In this document: positions 40,501 through 49,277 of the stretch, piece after piece
How the letters are laid out: every line of letters begins with the position of its first letter
Numbering within the stretch: position 1 is the first letter of the stretch
NCBI GenBank assembly: GCA_003116975.1
Contig: BGKB01000173.1
Coordinates: 62,001-126,000, forward strand
From: Aurantiochytrium sp. KH105
Lineage: Eukaryota; Sar; Bigyra; Thraustochytrida; Thraustochytriidae
DNA length: 64,000 bases
Reading direction: 5' to 3'
Program-made: the position numbers and the translations under genes
Notes under the pieces: generated by a model
What the model was told of the DNA's origin: nothing
What the model saw: only the letters and a program-made list of their open reading frames with translations
Databases searched by the model: none

Positions 40501-42754
40501 CATAGGCAAAAATCGCCTCGCCTTCATCGTAGGCGGCGCCATCGTCACTAAAGAGAAAGTTCTCCACAAGATGCGTCTTGCCGACACCCTGCTCGCCGCT
40601 GAGCACAACAAGACGCGAACCGTTGCCAGCAAAGACGTCTTCTTGAAAGCCGGCAAGAGCCGAGCGAATGTAATCGGTGCCATTGGGGTCTGGACCATTG
40701 CGCGAGGCAATAATGTTGCGCCGTGACTGAAAGCGCGTGAGAATCATGGTGAGAACCTCGGTGCTGGAAAAAGGAAGAGTCGAGAGCAAACGCTCCGGGT
40801 CAAGGGTGGTCCGCTCGTTGTCCCGAAGCCATAGTAGCTCGTAGTATGCCGGGTCAGACGCGCTGGGGTCAATAAAGCCCTTGTTGATGAGGTTGCTGAT
40901 GGCCGCCTCAGTGAGGTCGAGAACGGTCTCCATGCGAGTCTCGGAAACTGCAATGGTGCATTCGATTTCATCACCTTGGTTGCGATAGCGGATGCGCGCA
41001 AGGAAAACATCATCATCCGCGTCCTCGTGGTCATCTTCGTCGGCTGCGAAGTGTTGCAAGTGCTGGGTTGTACTTTCGGAGAGCTCCTTGTCGTGACGAC
41101 GATCATGCTTGCGTGCCTTTGCGGCGCGCCTCTTGGCGAAAAACCCACTCGTGTCGTTGAGAGCCTTGACTTGCTGTTCTTCAAGGCTCATCATCTCCTC
41201 TGGACTGACAACGACGTGCGAAGGGTTTAAGTCCCTCCAGCGCGTCCTTTGCTGGGTCACGCGAATGTTGTGTTGCGTGAGGGTGCCGAGGCGGGCAAGG
41301 TGAACAGAGTGAAAGTCGTGGGCCTCAGGGTGTAGATGAGCCCCGCTCCTGATTTGAAAACAGTGAACGGGTTCGCGCTTACCCTTGACGGAGACGTCGA
41401 CAGGGTAAAAATCCAGGGAAGAGTTGGTGAGGCGCCCCTTGGTTGTGCTGTCAATGAGGATGGTGCTCTTGCGTGAGCGTGCATTCTGCATGAGACGTGC
41501 CGCAAGATTGACCGAGTCGCCAATGACGGAATACTCTCGGCGATTGCCCGAAGCGTGCCCAATAATACCACAAAAGGCGAGACCGGTGGCGATGCCGACG
41601 GCGCCTTGTAGCTGGTAGTTGGAGAGCTTGTAGAGCACCTTGAGACCACTGAGTACGCCGCGCAAAGGGTCGTCTTCGTGACCAAAGGGGGGAAGGCCAA
41701 AAACGGCAATGAGGGTTGCTCCCTTGTCGTCAACGAGAAACTTATTGATGGTTCCCTCATAGGAGAGAACGACGCTTTGAATCTTGTCAAAGACACCTGC
41801 AAGCATTTCGTCCTTGTCTCCCTTCATGATTTCATTCATGTTGAGACCAAGACTGAAGAAAAGAGTTGTCACCGTGCGAAGCTCAGGTGCCCAAAATGCG
41901 TCGTTGGACACAAGCAGGTACGGCATGACAGCATTCGGGACGTACTTCCAGAGCTTGCGCTCCGTTTCGAGGCCAGAAGCGATGGTCCGATCGTAAATCT
42001 TCCACGCGACGCGGCATTCTGCGCGCCAGTCCTTGACAATGACGTGGCCGCCGGAAATCTTCTTTTCCTGTACAAAGAAGGACCCCACCTTGTCCCAAAT
42101 TGTGCTGCTCACCACAACCTCGCCGGGCTTTGCAACATTTTCACTATCAATCGCTTCTGCAAGTGCTTGTCCAATGGCCAGGTATTCAAAGCGTTCACGC
42201 TGGATGAGGTCGTCGTGACCGCCAAGATGCATAATGTTCAGGGATCCACAACCGAGGCCGAGCTTGACGCGTAGCGTGCATTCTTTGCGAGGTGCCTTCT
42301 TCCCATCAGGCAGAGTCTCAACGTCTCTAAACTCGGTGTCTTTTTCGTAGACGCTAAAGACGAAGTTGTCGAGGCGTAATTGGATTTCTCGAGCGCACTG
42401 GACGGCCCGCTGCACACGCTGCGTGTAGTCGCCCTCGTCGATTTGCGGCCAGAGAGTGATGACGGCATCGCCTGCAAATTTGAGGACGTCGCCGCCCGAC
42501 TTGCTGACTGTCTTGACGATCTGCGTCACGAATTTGTTGAGGTTCATGGAGAGTTCCTCGAGTCCATCGGGTCCGAGGCTGCACAGCTCCTCTGTGAGCG
42601 AGGTGAACCCGCTCATGTCTGCAAAGAGGCAGACGATCTCGTCAAAGTGCTGCGTCTGCGGCCGAAGAGGGCCATCTTCGTCGCGCTCGGTGTTGGCAAT
42701 ATGCTGCGCCACCACGGCGGGCAGGTAGAACTGCAGAGCGTCCAGCTCCTTCAT
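37577..42754 (-). CDS. Soluble adenylyl cyclase with NTPase, PH and GNAT acetyltransferase regions
   Basis: A 1725-residue single-exon protein. The first cyclase domain (about 35-195) has both metal-binding aspartates, Asp46 in FADMSGFT and Asp96 in GGDVLKFAGDA, corresponding to the ADCY10 pair. The second (about 290-450) has Lys338 in INKF and Asn416/Arg420 in SVNLAARLM, the purine-binding and transition-state residues. So a complete ADCY10-like pseudo-heterodimeric catalytic centre is predicted to make cAMP from ATP. A STAND/AAA-type NTPase follows, with Walker A SGEQGVGKT near 717 and a Walker B-like VVVDDSQYLD near 955. A PH domain spans about 1299-1425 (SGFLQIRKEN...WKPRWCHLRGHKLVQYY). 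The last about 150 residues form a GNAT domain (VLPWARRQGIGRSLYSRFF near 1630, the RxxGxG acetyl-CoA loop). Human ADCY10 has TPR-like sequence instead of PH and GNAT. The start is the first ATG of the frame. No internal stop or frameshift seen. Confidence 0.88.
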   Translation of the reverse strand: MKELDALQFYLPAVVAQHIANTERDEDGPLRPQTQHFDEIVCLFADMSGFTSLTEELCSLGPDGLEELSMNLNKFVTQIVKTVSKSGGDVLKFAGDAVITLWPQIDEGDYTQRVQRAVQCAREIQLRLDNFVFSVYEKDTEFRDVETLPDGKKAPRKECTLRVKLGLGCGSLNIMHLGGHDDLIQRERFEYLAIGQALAEAIDSENVAKPGEVVVSSTIWDKVGSFFVQEKKISGGHVIVKDWRAECRVAWKIYDRTIASGLETERKLWKYVPNAVMPYLLVSNDAFWAPELRTVTTLFFSLGLNMNEIMKGDKDEMLAGVFDKIQSVVLSYEGTINKFLVDDKGATLIAVFGLPPFGHEDDPLRGVLSGLKVLYKLSNYQLQGAVGIATGLAFCGIIGHASGNRREYSVIGDSVNLAARLMQNARSRKSTILIDSTTKGRLTNSSLDFYPVDVSVKGKREPVHCFQIRSGAHLHPEAHDFHSVHLARLGTLTQHNIRVTQQRTRWRDLNPSHVVVSPEEMMSLEEQQVKALNDTSGFFAKRRAAKARKHDRRHDKELSESTTQHLQHFAADEDDHEDADDDVFLARIRYRNQGDEIECTIAVSETRMETVLDLTEAAISNLINKGFIDPSASDPAYYELLWLRDNERTTLDPERLLSTLPFSSTEVLTMILTRFQSRRNIIASRNGPDPNGTDYIRSALAGFQEDVFAGNGSRLVVLSGEQGVGKTHLVENFLFSDDGAAYDEGEAIFAYARGNPFETGRRARPFAVWTHIISELLDSAEGDDKSLTREDHIVRAIKAARRSYGPEVVAEDIEDRLYLLNDILSTSFEVPPGQVASSLLAPSSGSTLGRAAPKQTKKALGLAKSKTVFGANGKPTRLKALGMNWTPYSEDSLGRKGAAAGAASAGGAGTGSGVAGAFASQVSRIRHSLRRSVSFTNTVAAFVANPEAESVIRILATILGGLAARIPLTVVVDDSQYLDTFSLFVFQEIVATWNKSNVFIILLRRLSHFSLQDESLTQGNANERVSMFRPVPVKMHAAWEEHMSAAVREQLQARASMATELEKAVLFFESLTELEGVENLVLAARPSNTFDIICNCAQVDNMPEALISFIRKKTKGNPLYIADAIAYYTELELIERQTSPEPVLAFVGDEFERLANIHAVPIPLSVEAIVGALIDKMTLVQQLIIKVASIIGDVFTLGLVKSIFPIEHTNEQLEENFQKLIDTGVIVYARRDEGMAERKDTDKVKFSFESGWMVEILRHRMLNKQKRKLVAAKKRITKEWEEQQKLLHLEKAAENTFQVEHSGFLQIRKENARNIMSPWKPRWCHLRGHKLVQYYDSDEAKGLETIIIERTSEVSIDPIGYFGIESKLTPGAGPAPLYCFTIRTNRWIKKGKERGDMRTFTLGCENEEDRVQWVYKVQYEIDLLKIQGPGGELSIDASASESAASAGEMGGSKRSLVRATSVSYSSDPDAGREHLDYDDDAVQPKIASRPLQTRNSKTGMLKSVFGHGPRGSNGSRNQRKLSTVKTRPSKTTGVPGITYGVSCASMTPEAFNAISQAGTLEQFWEEPGSPSSTDHYMPNHSSNMYYECEGMSFVSQNSAGEIDGYIMGKLVVLFGQMSGSIDACAVLPWARRQGIGRSLYSRFFAACRGRDCRFVRCSVSVAHPIAIAFHRSLMFDEDEAQTERMARAGDKKLWFIKDLDGATQDEDVVEYENPLHLMRRKQSQH

Positions 42755-44538
42755 CCTTCCTTCCGGGGCACGCTCGAGGCCAACTCACTCGCGCGGAGCT
42801 CCGCGCTTTCCTTTCTCGAGCTCTCGGAGCTTGCGCGCGCCCCCTTTCCCTCGCTCCCTCTTTGCGCGGGCACGCGCGGCGCTTGCCGTCGTTTGAATCT
42901 CCGCTGGCCTCGCTCGGCCTCGCCCGGGCTCGCGACCGCGCGCGGGCGGCCGGCAGCCCTCGCGGCCAGGCCCGGCGCAGGTACGCGCGCGCGCGAGCGA
43001 GCGCGCCCTGCCTGAGCGAGCGGGGGACCGCGCGCGCGAGATGTAGATGGATGGATGGATGGATGGATGGATGGATGGGTGGATGAATGGATGTCTGGGA
43101 TGGATGTATGGAGGGACGCGCCCCCTCCGTTGCTTGAGGGCCGCGTCGGCGCGCCTGAGCGGGGCTGCTGGCCGCGCGCGAGTCCGATGCGCTGCACTGC
43201 GCTGCGCTCGGTCGCTCGGTCTTGCGCGCGCGCGCGCGAGAACGGGCGCCGAAAAGCGGAAAAGCGGATTGACTCGAGGTATACTCGTCGTTTTCCTTTC
43301 TGGTTTTTTATTCACTTGGCTGCGTATTCCACACTTGCGTGAGCATATGTTCCACTTGCGGGCGCGTTTTTGTGGACTGTGAACGCGCACCGATTCCGAC
43401 TTGCGCGCGCGTGCACTTGGCTGTGAGCGCCCGCACATTGTCTGTAGAGTAGCCCCTCCGCGCCGGAATGTGTCTGTGTGGGAAAAGAGCGGCGAGCTCA
43501 AGGAGGGGGTGCGGCAGAAGAGTTCGCCCTTGCACGTGCGTGTGCGCTCCGCCGGGGACGCGCGCAGGAACAGCAGCAGCGCTGCGGAGATGAATGTATG
43601 AATGGAGGGATGGATGATTGCAGCACTGACGAGGATCTGCTGCTCACTGTCACTGGCCGGTGTGCGTGGGTGATGGACGCGACCGCGATGGCGACTTCCT
43701 CTTGGTCGCGAGAAGCTTGGCGAATCTGGGTTTTTCGTTGGTGCAGATGCGACCCGGTTTGCTGAAGCTACCTGCGATAAAATTATGAGATAATAAGCGG
43801 AGTCAAGAGAGAGTGGGCGAGAGAGAATGGGAGTCATCGTGCGACAGGTATACTGCAAGGTTTGCGTCTGGCTTCCGCATGGCGACAACCCACTCGGGCG
43901 ACAGCAAACGCATGCTCTGAGGTGCAATCGTTCGGTGCATTGCGTGCGTCATTCGTTGGCGTGGGCGTGAGTGTGCTTTGCACAAGTGAACAACGGCAAC
44001 GCTCGTTTATCGTGGCTGGCAAGGCATTGGCAGCGTGCGGTTCTGGCCTTCTTACTGCAAGTACGCATGCGCATGGTAAAAGATGAATGAATTGGGTTGG
44101 TGAAATGGCAAGTTCTTGCGCCGCAATAGATTATGAAAAACGGCTGCGATGGTCCCTTGCTGATTACAGAAGATCACAACTCAAGCATAAGGATGGAAAA
44201 TCACTCTACGTCTGTCTCAAGCACAGGATTTTGTGATCTCTGCAGAGAATGCCAGAATGATTATCTTTATAACGCAACCCCCGCAAGGAAAACACTTCTC
44301 CTCATGTGCAAGAAAAGTCATCCGGAATTTCCCCCCCTCATAATGGTATACGATATTATTCCCACTGCAGAGTGATTCTAGCCTTTTATCTTTGCCGTAT
44401 TTCTGGCACACAACTTGCAGTAGGTAGCATGGTTTTTGAGGTGATTTTTTATAATAAAATTTTAATAAAAAGCAGCCGAAAGCCTACGCCAAGCCCATGA
44501 TTTTTGAGGTGTTGATTGCACTTTGGCCAGCCGAGAGT
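42755..44538. other. Intergenic region upstream of the cyclase gene
   Basis: About 1.8 kb. The first 500 bases are very GC-rich with GAGC tetramers near 42992-43023, probably the cyclase promoter or leader. A GGAT tetramer run lies at 43046-43092. The part from about 44050 to 44500 is AT-rich, with a weak 80-residue frame that matches nothing recognisable. No gene supported. Confidence 0.5.
43046..43092. repeat. (GGAT)n tetranucleotide run
   Basis: About ten GGAT units with minor interruptions, continuing as scattered copies to about 43112. Similar runs occur near 2318-2340 and 58848-58955. Confidence 0.85.
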
Positions 44539-45834
44539 CTAGACCAAGCCCACTTGAAAGAAGAGAATGCCAAGCGTGCCAGCGAGAAGTCCAAGAAGAG
44601 CCCATTGCGGGATATTCGAAGTTGACTCAGGAGAGGCGGCGGTGGGGCGGCCGGACCACTCTTCCTTGAGCCACTTGATGGTTCGGCGATTTGCCTCTTC
44701 GATAGAGAAGAGCGGCGAAAACCCGAGGTTGTGGAGCGCTTCCTCGTCTGTAAAGGTCATGTCATCCACGATGGCCAACACGGATTCGGGCGTAAAGCTG
44801 TTCCTAGGGCGAAGTGCTCTCGGAATGAGCGAAAGGAGGAAGACCACGATGTGAGCGAGAACCGACATGATCCATGCGGGTACCCGGCGCGTGGGAACAG
44901 GTATGTCAAACGCCTCAAGAAAGGGTGCAATTGCTTCATAAAAGGACCTTGGCTCTTCGTGTGAGAGATTAAGTGCGCGTCCTGCGATTTTGGAAATGCG
45001 ATTTTGATCTTCGCTTTGCAAAACGTTGATCGCGCAGAGATGCCCGTAAGCGGCATTGCCAATATACATGTTATCTTGTTGCGGTTCGTTCATGCCAATG
45101 CGAAAGGACATGAGGCCTTGAAGGCCAGCTTGAACGACTTGTGGAACCAAAACTTGGTCGTGCTCACCATACACGTTGCGCAGACGCAAGGCGCATGTAC
45201 GAAGCATTTGGGGTTGCTTTGCAGCGTCTTTTGTATCTGAAGAAGTTTGTACGCTGCAAAGACTATTGTCAGCCGCTACACAGAGCGACTCGGCAATGGC
45301 CTTGGAGAAGGCATAAAGGCCTCCACTGTAATCCTGAGGAGCTGCAGGATACGGTGCGTCAGACTTGAGGTTTCTGTTGTGACCCATATGGGAGATTGCG
45401 GTCGTGGAGCTTGTGTACACGAGCGAGGAGACGCCGGAGGCGCGGCAGGCGCGAATGACACAGCGCATTCCCTCAACATTGACTTGAAGCAGCTTTGTCG
45501 GCGAGAGATCACCCGTGCCATAGTCAATAAGGCTTGCCGCATGAATTACGACATTGCATCCCGCAAAGGCCTTGCGCAGGAGCGTCTCGTCGAGCACGGA
45601 TCCGGCGATGTACTTGAAAACGGGGCGAGAGGTACTTTTGCTCTCATTCGCGAGCAGGTCTGTAAAATTCGACCCCGCGGGCTTGACGAGGTCTAGCGCT
45701 CGGATCTCGAACACTGGCTTAGCAGTGTGCTGTTCGCCGAGCAGTCTGCAGATCGTGGAGCCCACGCCGCCGCAGGCTCCCGTAACGCAGACCACGAGGC
45801 CTTCTGCGTTGCCTTCGTCGCCGCTGCCTGCCAT
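44539..45834 (-). CDS. 3beta-hydroxysteroid dehydrogenase-type short-chain reductase, membrane anchored
   Basis: A 431-residue protein from the ATG at 45834 (CAGAGATGG). The frame upstream is GAGC-repeat leader sequence. It has an N-terminal Rossmann fold with Thr18-Gly-x-x-Gly-Gly-Val-Gly25 and the catalytic pair Tyr174 and Lys178 in YAFSK, as in extended SDRs of the 3beta-HSD/NSDHL group. VYTSSTTAI supplies the catalytic Ser/Thr strand. Two hydrophobic stretches, about 335-352 (MSVLAHIVVFLLSLI) and the last 22 residues, suggest ER-membrane anchoring like sterol-4alpha-carboxylate 3-dehydrogenase. The likely reaction is NAD(P)-dependent oxidation of a 3beta-hydroxyl in sterol or steroid-like substrates. 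It is head to head with the ELMO-domain gene, 455 bases between start codons. The exact substrate is uncertain. Confidence 0.8.
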   Translation of the reverse strand: MAGSGDEGNAEGLVVCVTGACGGVGSTICRLLGEQHTAKPVFEIRALDLVKPAGSNFTDLLANESKSTSRPVFKYIAGSVLDETLLRKAFAGCNVVIHAASLIDYGTGDLSPTKLLQVNVEGMRCVIRACRASGVSSLVYTSSTTAISHMGHNRNLKSDAPYPAAPQDYSGGLYAFSKAIAESLCVAADNSLCSVQTSSDTKDAAKQPQMLRTCALRLRNVYGEHDQVLVPQVVQAGLQGLMSFRIGMNEPQQDNMYIGNAAYGHLCAINVLQSEDQNRISKIAGRALNLSHEEPRSFYEAIAPFLEAFDIPVPTRRVPAWIMSVLAHIVVFLLSLIPRALRPRNSFTPESVLAIVDDMTFTDEEALHNLGFSPLFSIEEANRRTIKWLKEEWSGRPTAASPESTSNIPQWALLGLLAGTLGILFFQVGLV

Positions 45835-46289
45835 CTCTGGTGCGCTCGCCGCCCTCACTCGCTCGCTCGCCGCCCTCGCTCGCTCGCTCGCTGACAACGC
45901 CTTCAACCTTGCAAACGCCGGGCGCCCCGGCGAGCGCGCGGCTTCTGCGCGGCGCCGGAAATGCGCGTGCGGTCGACGCGGCAGGGCTCGCTGCCCTCGA
46001 CTGAGGTCTGCACGCGCCGACGACGTGCCGTGCCTAGTACACTAGAGACCCCTGCGTCTCTCTCTTCGGTCACGCAAAACCCGTTTGCAGAACTTCGCCG
46101 AGGCCGCGCGGCAGACGCGTATCTTTGCGCGATCGAGGGCCGCGCGGGCGGGCGCGGCGCAGCGCGGGCGCTCTCGGCGCGGGCCGGGCGGCGCGCTCGC
46201 TGGCGCGCGGAGGGAGCAGGGCCGGAGTTCTCCGGGGGAAAAAGGCAGTCGAGCGCGTCGCTCGGTTTTGTCGACGGACGCCAAGCGAG
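45835..46289. promoter_or_regulatory. Bidirectional GC-rich promoter region
   Basis: About 455 bases between divergent starts. GAGC tetramers (minus-strand sense) at 45855-45895 begin about 20 bases before the dehydrogenase start. The rest is CpG-rich. No TATA-like element near either start. Confidence 0.4.
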
Positions 46290-47321
46290 ATGGCGGCCGC
46301 GGTGGCGCCGCGCGACGCGGCGGGGCGGCCGACGCGCGACATTGTGCGGAGCGTGGGAGGGGACACGCTGGACGCGCACGACCCGAGGTGGTCGCTGGAG
46401 AGACGCGTGGTCAAGTGGGTCTTGCACCAGGTCACGGGGAAATGCGAGGTGCAACGCATCCTGGACGGGGAGGCGTGGCACTCGGTACGCATGTCCCGCG
46501 CTCTGAGCAAGAGCCTGCAGCTCTCCAAGCAACTCAAAAACGTGCACGAGACCATTTACGTGGAGGTGAATGCGGGGTTTAGCATTGACAGCGTCACTAC
46601 GAACGTGATCGACCTCAAGATGATCGAGAGCGAGGCGGCGCGCTTGCGACACTTGCGCATGTGTCTTGTGGATTTACGTAAGGCGAACACGTTTTTGACA
46701 GAGCTGGAGAGATCGCGACATGTGAAGTTTGACGCGAGCGAGCCCAGTCATGCGGACCTCTTGGAGAGGCTATGGAAGGGGCTTTTGCCGGGGGAAAAGG
46801 CGCCGGTCAAGACGGACTGGAAGCGCGTCGGCTTTCAAGGCGCAGATCCCTCATCTGACTTTCGTGGTATGGGTTTGCTCGGTCTGGAGGCCCTGGTCCA
46901 TTTTGTTGAGCGTAATCAGGACGCGGCTCGGCTCATCATGAATCTCTACGAGGAGCTTGGATTTGCCATTACTGGAATTAATCTTGCCGGGTTTACGCTG
47001 CGGATGTTCGAGACACGGCAGCTGGATCATATCTTTTTTGCAGCTCCCGAATCTCTGCATAAGCCCAAGCCCAACAGCTCTACAAAGGAAACGGCGAATC
47101 TGCTGGAAGGATATGATGATGGTAGTGACGCGGCAACCGCGGACGATGTTCGAAAAGATTTGCACGATCGTGCTGTTGCGATATTTGCGGAGCAGTTTGG
47201 GCACTACGTCCGCGAGTTCTTTTCGCGACAATGGCGAACGAGCGATCGTAACATTATGCACTTTGGCATTCATTTGGCAACCTTTGAGGCACGCGTGCGA
47301 TCGCGTCTTTTCCGCAACTGA
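46290..47321 (+). CDS. ELMO domain-containing protein (ELMOD-like Arf GAP)
   Basis: A 343-residue protein starting MAAAVAPRDAAG in an AGCGAGATGG context; a longer reading frame upstream is Arg/Ala/Gly composition only. The ELMO hallmark is clear near 176-200: WKRVGFQGADPSSDFRGMG, followed by LLGLEALVHFVERN. The Arg in DFRG is the residue required for Arf-GAP activity in ELMOD proteins. The helical flanks (NLYEELGFAITGINLAGFTLRMFE) fit the family, and the length is usual for ELMOD1-3 types rather than full ELMO, which adds Armadillo and PH regions. It probably stimulates GTP hydrolysis on Arf/Arl GTPases at the Golgi or the ciliary base. Convergent with the CR-type kinase gene. Confidence 0.85.
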   Translation: MAAAVAPRDAAGRPTRDIVRSVGGDTLDAHDPRWSLERRVVKWVLHQVTGKCEVQRILDGEAWHSVRMSRALSKSLQLSKQLKNVHETIYVEVNAGFSIDSVTTNVIDLKMIESEAARLRHLRMCLVDLRKANTFLTELERSRHVKFDASEPSHADLLERLWKGLLPGEKAPVKTDWKRVGFQGADPSSDFRGMGLLGLEALVHFVERNQDAARLIMNLYEELGFAITGINLAGFTLRMFETRQLDHIFFAAPESLHKPKPNSSTKETANLLEGYDDGSDAATADDVRKDLHDRAVAIFAEQFGHYVREFFSRQWRTSDRNIMHFGIHLATFEARVRSRLFRN

Positions 47322-47510
47322 TGATGACTCATCCCACAGTCGCTCTTCTGCTTTCGTCAAACGACTCTCAGATTGACTCTGTGTATGTGTGTCTCAAGTG
47401 GCGTTGCCTTTCCGAATTTAACGCGAAGAACAAGTTTAAAAACTCTCTCTTTGAGATTTCCTTCTGACTGTAGAGTTTGGCTGACAAAACATTAACGTTA
47501 TGATAATCAG

Positions 47511-49277
47511 CTAAAAAATTTTATCACTAACAAAGGCAGTCTCTTGCTCAAACTCTTGGACATTTGTGCATTTCTTCGCGTTCCCGAAGTCGATGAACTT
47601 GATGGCGAGCATCGAATCGCTCGCATTCTCGTTGACAACAATGTTTCGTGGCGCCATGTCCTGATGCAAGATGCCATGGGAGTGAATGAGCTTGAGAGCA
47701 CGAAGTGCACTTGCGCGCAACTTTTCTTTCGAGAACACATTGCCACTATGTGTTTGCGCCAAATACTTGTCGAGTTGAATGCCTTCACTCGACGTGATGA
47801 TGAATCGACCACCAAACCCATCGTCACCGCCTGCAATCAACACTGGCACTGCGTTTCCCTGAATCGAGTGAAGAACAGAATAGCACTCGAGTTCATTGTC
47901 AAAGGTTTTGATGGCTTGGTCATTCGAGTACTCACCCGCGCGTCCAGACTCGTTCCAAAGCATTGTCTTCACGTATAAATCGAGTCCCATCGTTGAAGTG
48001 CGATGGATGATCGTGAACTCGTTCCCAACAATGGTTGGACCATAGTCAAGTGGCGTTGGAAGCATGACGTTCTTGGATTGCAATGGAAATAGGTTTCGAA
48101 TCGAAGAATCGCTGGCTGTGCCTGAGACATGTGATGACACGAATCGCGCAAAGTTTGCTCTTATTTGTGGTGTCGCGAGGAGTGGCTCAGCTTGTGACGT
48201 TGCTTGGCCTGAAAGTGCGCATGCGAGGTTGATGTTGCGTGATGCGACTCGAACAAAAAGCGGCGACCCTGGCGTTACTCCCATTCCAACCGAATCCTGG
48301 TCGCGTAAAGCAAGACGGACCATCGCAAAGTACGCACGTCTTGTAGAATGACGACCTCTTTCGCTGCCTTTGAAAGGTTTTGAAACAAAAAGAGCGCCGC
48401 GTCCATCGCGACGCAAAAACCACGTGTATTTCGTTGTTGACAGTACGCCGTATTTGAGTGCGTATTGGATCATGTAAGTGTAGACTTTTTGCAATGGTCC
48501 TTTGTAGAGAGCCTCGTAATTGTTCGGTATTTGATGTGTTGCAACAACATGCGGGAAGCGATTCCACCATTCAACGACATCTGGAATCTCTTCATCAATT
48601 GAATCACCACCATCTTGTTTTACGCGATGAAATGGAAATGTGGATGTCGACTCGTGCTCGTGCACCAAAAATGCAGTTCTCTGCTTAGACATTGCAAAAC
48701 GCGAGAAGACATTTGCGAGTCGTTGTTGGTGTTCTGGATCTTGTTCAACTTCAAAGTCACTCTCGCCTGTGCCAATGAGCGCCTGGTCTGAAACAACCCA
48801 TAAGCCATCAGAGCGAAATCCAAATGAGTTTAATTCTCCGATTGCGAATCGAAACGTGTCGCGACTTGCGTCTGTTTTTGGCAGCGCGAAACGAATCAGT
48901 GGACTTATCACTTGTTCGATAAACGACGCGAAGAGCTCTCGCTCTGTGCTCCCAGCGTCTATCGAATCGAGAGAGATAATGGATGACTCTGGTATTAGCG
49001 TTGTGTTACACATCGTCTTGACCCTGATGCCAGCGTCTTCTCCAAACGTGGTCCATGGTTGAACACTCGATGGTGAGAAGTATCTTGGTTGTGCTCCAGA
49101 TGAAGGTGGCCCCGTGGTCCGACAGCTCTCTGACGTGGCGCCTTCGAGAAGGCCACGATAGAGTTTCTCTTTGAGAAGGCACCACACGGAGACGACCGTC
49201 ACGAGCCTTAGCGTGCCTTCGTCGGGCGAGCTCTCCAGCTCGGAGTCTGACGAGCTCTCCAGGTTGGAGTATGACAT
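47511..49277 (-). CDS. Crinkler/CR-type protein: degenerate REase-like domain plus protein-kinase domain
   Basis: A 588-residue protein from the ATG at 49277 (MSYSNLESS, A at -3); the frame upstream begins with a GTG only. The middle (about 130-330) resembles the restriction-endonuclease-like domain fused to kinases in Crinkler and related eukaryotic CR effectors, best at KVYTYMIQYALKYGVLSTT followed by KYTWFLRRD. The nuclease Asp/Glu-x-Lys motif is not visible, so it is probably non-catalytic. The C-terminal part (about 395-588) is kinase-like: VKTML with a following NELECY, HGILHQDMAPRNIVV as catalytic loop, and FIDFGNAKK as the DFG site. It ends about 23 residues after the DFG, so the C-lobe is very short. 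Such proteins are effectors or selfish-conflict factors in oomycetes and fungi. Low-complexity Ser/Glu residues lead the protein. Base use is less GC-rich than its neighbours. Confidence 0.68.
   Translation of the reverse strand: MSYSNLESSSDSELESSPDEGTLRLVTVVSVWCLLKEKLYRGLLEGATSESCRTTGPPSSGAQPRYFSPSSVQPWTTFGEDAGIRVKTMCNTTLIPESSIISLDSIDAGSTERELFASFIEQVISPLIRFALPKTDASRDTFRFAIGELNSFGFRSDGLWVVSDQALIGTGESDFEVEQDPEHQQRLANVFSRFAMSKQRTAFLVHEHESTSTFPFHRVKQDGGDSIDEEIPDVVEWWNRFPHVVATHQIPNNYEALYKGPLQKVYTYMIQYALKYGVLSTTKYTWFLRRDGRGALFVSKPFKGSERGRHSTRRAYFAMVRLALRDQDSVGMGVTPGSPLFVRVASRNINLACALSGQATSQAEPLLATPQIRANFARFVSSHVSGTASDSSIRNLFPLQSKNVMLPTPLDYGPTIVGNEFTIIHRTSTMGLDLYVKTMLWNESGRAGEYSNDQAIKTFDNELECYSVLHSIQGNAVPVLIAGGDDGFGGRFIITSSEGIQLDKYLAQTHSGNVFSKEKLRASALRALKLIHSHGILHQDMAPRNIVVNENASDSMLAIKFIDFGNAKKCTNVQEFEQETAFVSDKIF

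Noticed and set aside
42785-43927. 380-residue minus-strand open frame before the cyclase gene
   Set aside because: Covers GGAT and GAGC repeats; no domain-like sequence.
44133-44375. 80-residue plus-strand frame with several Cys residues
   Set aside because: The Cys spacing fits no zinc motif and the region is an AT-rich intergenic stretch. Could be real but unsupported.
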